This document shows, piece by piece, positions 6,254-6,347 of a stretch of 6,347 nucleotides of DNA. How positions within the stretch are numbered: the stretch's first letter is position 1; each line of letters opens with the position of its first letter. The notes under the pieces were generated by a model, which was not told the origin of the DNA, did not search any database, and saw only the letters and a program-made list of their open reading frames with translations. This DNA comes from Chloroflexota bacterium (GTDB lineage Bacteria > Chloroflexota > Anaerolineae > B4-G1 > SLSP01), in assembly GCA_012798275.1 (NCBI GenBank), contig JAAZNO010000622.1, forward strand, positions 1 through 6,347. The letters are read 5' to 3'. The position numbers were made by a program, and so were the translations under genes.

Positions 6254-6347
6254 CGCTACCTCCTTAAGAAAGAGAACCTGCCACTATCACTCAACACCTG
6301 AGCCCAGGCCCGTATAAAACTGGCCGATGACAGGAGACCGAAGACCG
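6254..6347 (-). promoter_or_regulatory. Leader upstream of the importer operon, with strong ribosome site
   Basis: On the minus strand AAGGAGGT (6265-6258) precedes the permease B ATG. Further upstream a TATACG sequence (about 6315-6310) could be a -10 element, but no good -35 partner is visible, so no promoter is claimed firmly. Stops occur in all three minus-strand frames before the ATG. I cannot tell whether the rightmost bases are the tail of another gene. No clear terminator is seen. Confidence 0.4.

Noticed and set aside
6254..6347. Tail of an upstream gene, such as a solute-binding protein
   Set aside because: Each minus-strand frame is open for only about 20-30 codons from the edge and none shows a recognisable C-terminus, so no coding feature can be supported.
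1..6347. CRISPR array, tRNA or rRNA gene, insertion sequence, or phage genes
   Set aside because: No regular short repeats with spacers, no tRNA cloverleaf or rRNA sequence, no transposase or terminal inverted repeats were seen on either strand.

Overview
The window reads as a chromosomal segment of a free-living, moderately GC-rich bacterium. All convincing genes lie on the minus strand, so transcription runs from the right end of the window to the left. A class III cyclase fused to double zinc ribbons and an AAA ATPase, and a DppC-type permease with a long extracytoplasmic insert, both recall Chloroflexota. That taxonomic guess is an inference from protein style and is low to moderate in confidence.

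Right part (about 6253 down to 1956): a compact ABC importer operon of the dipeptide/oligopeptide/nickel family in the order permease B, permease C, ATPase D, ATPase F. Gaps between genes are 10 to 13 bases. Each internal stop codon overlaps the Shine-Dalgarno sequence of the next gene, so translation is probably coupled. Both ATPases carry a full set of ATP-binding and hydrolysis motifs. The solute-binding protein that such importers need is not in the window; it may lie beyond the right edge or elsewhere.

Middle (1954 to 1464): the operon continues, after a one-base gap, into a small stand-alone cyclic-nucleotide-binding-domain protein with no DNA-binding domain. A strong intrinsic terminator follows 18 bases after its stop codon.

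Left part (1399 to 1): a separate minus-strand gene, cut by the left edge, encodes a multidomain signalling protein. It has two zinc ribbons, a class III nucleotide cyclase domain with changed catalytic residues, and an AAA-type NTPase domain. It has no stop within the window, so only its first 466 or so residues are visible.

The notable theme is a cyclic-nucleotide sensor domain translated with a peptide-type importer, next to a cyclase-like gene. This could be a local link between second messenger and nutrient uptake. That link is inference from gene order. The cyclase-like protein may not be a standard cAMP-forming enzyme, because two of its substrate or transition-state residues are replaced.
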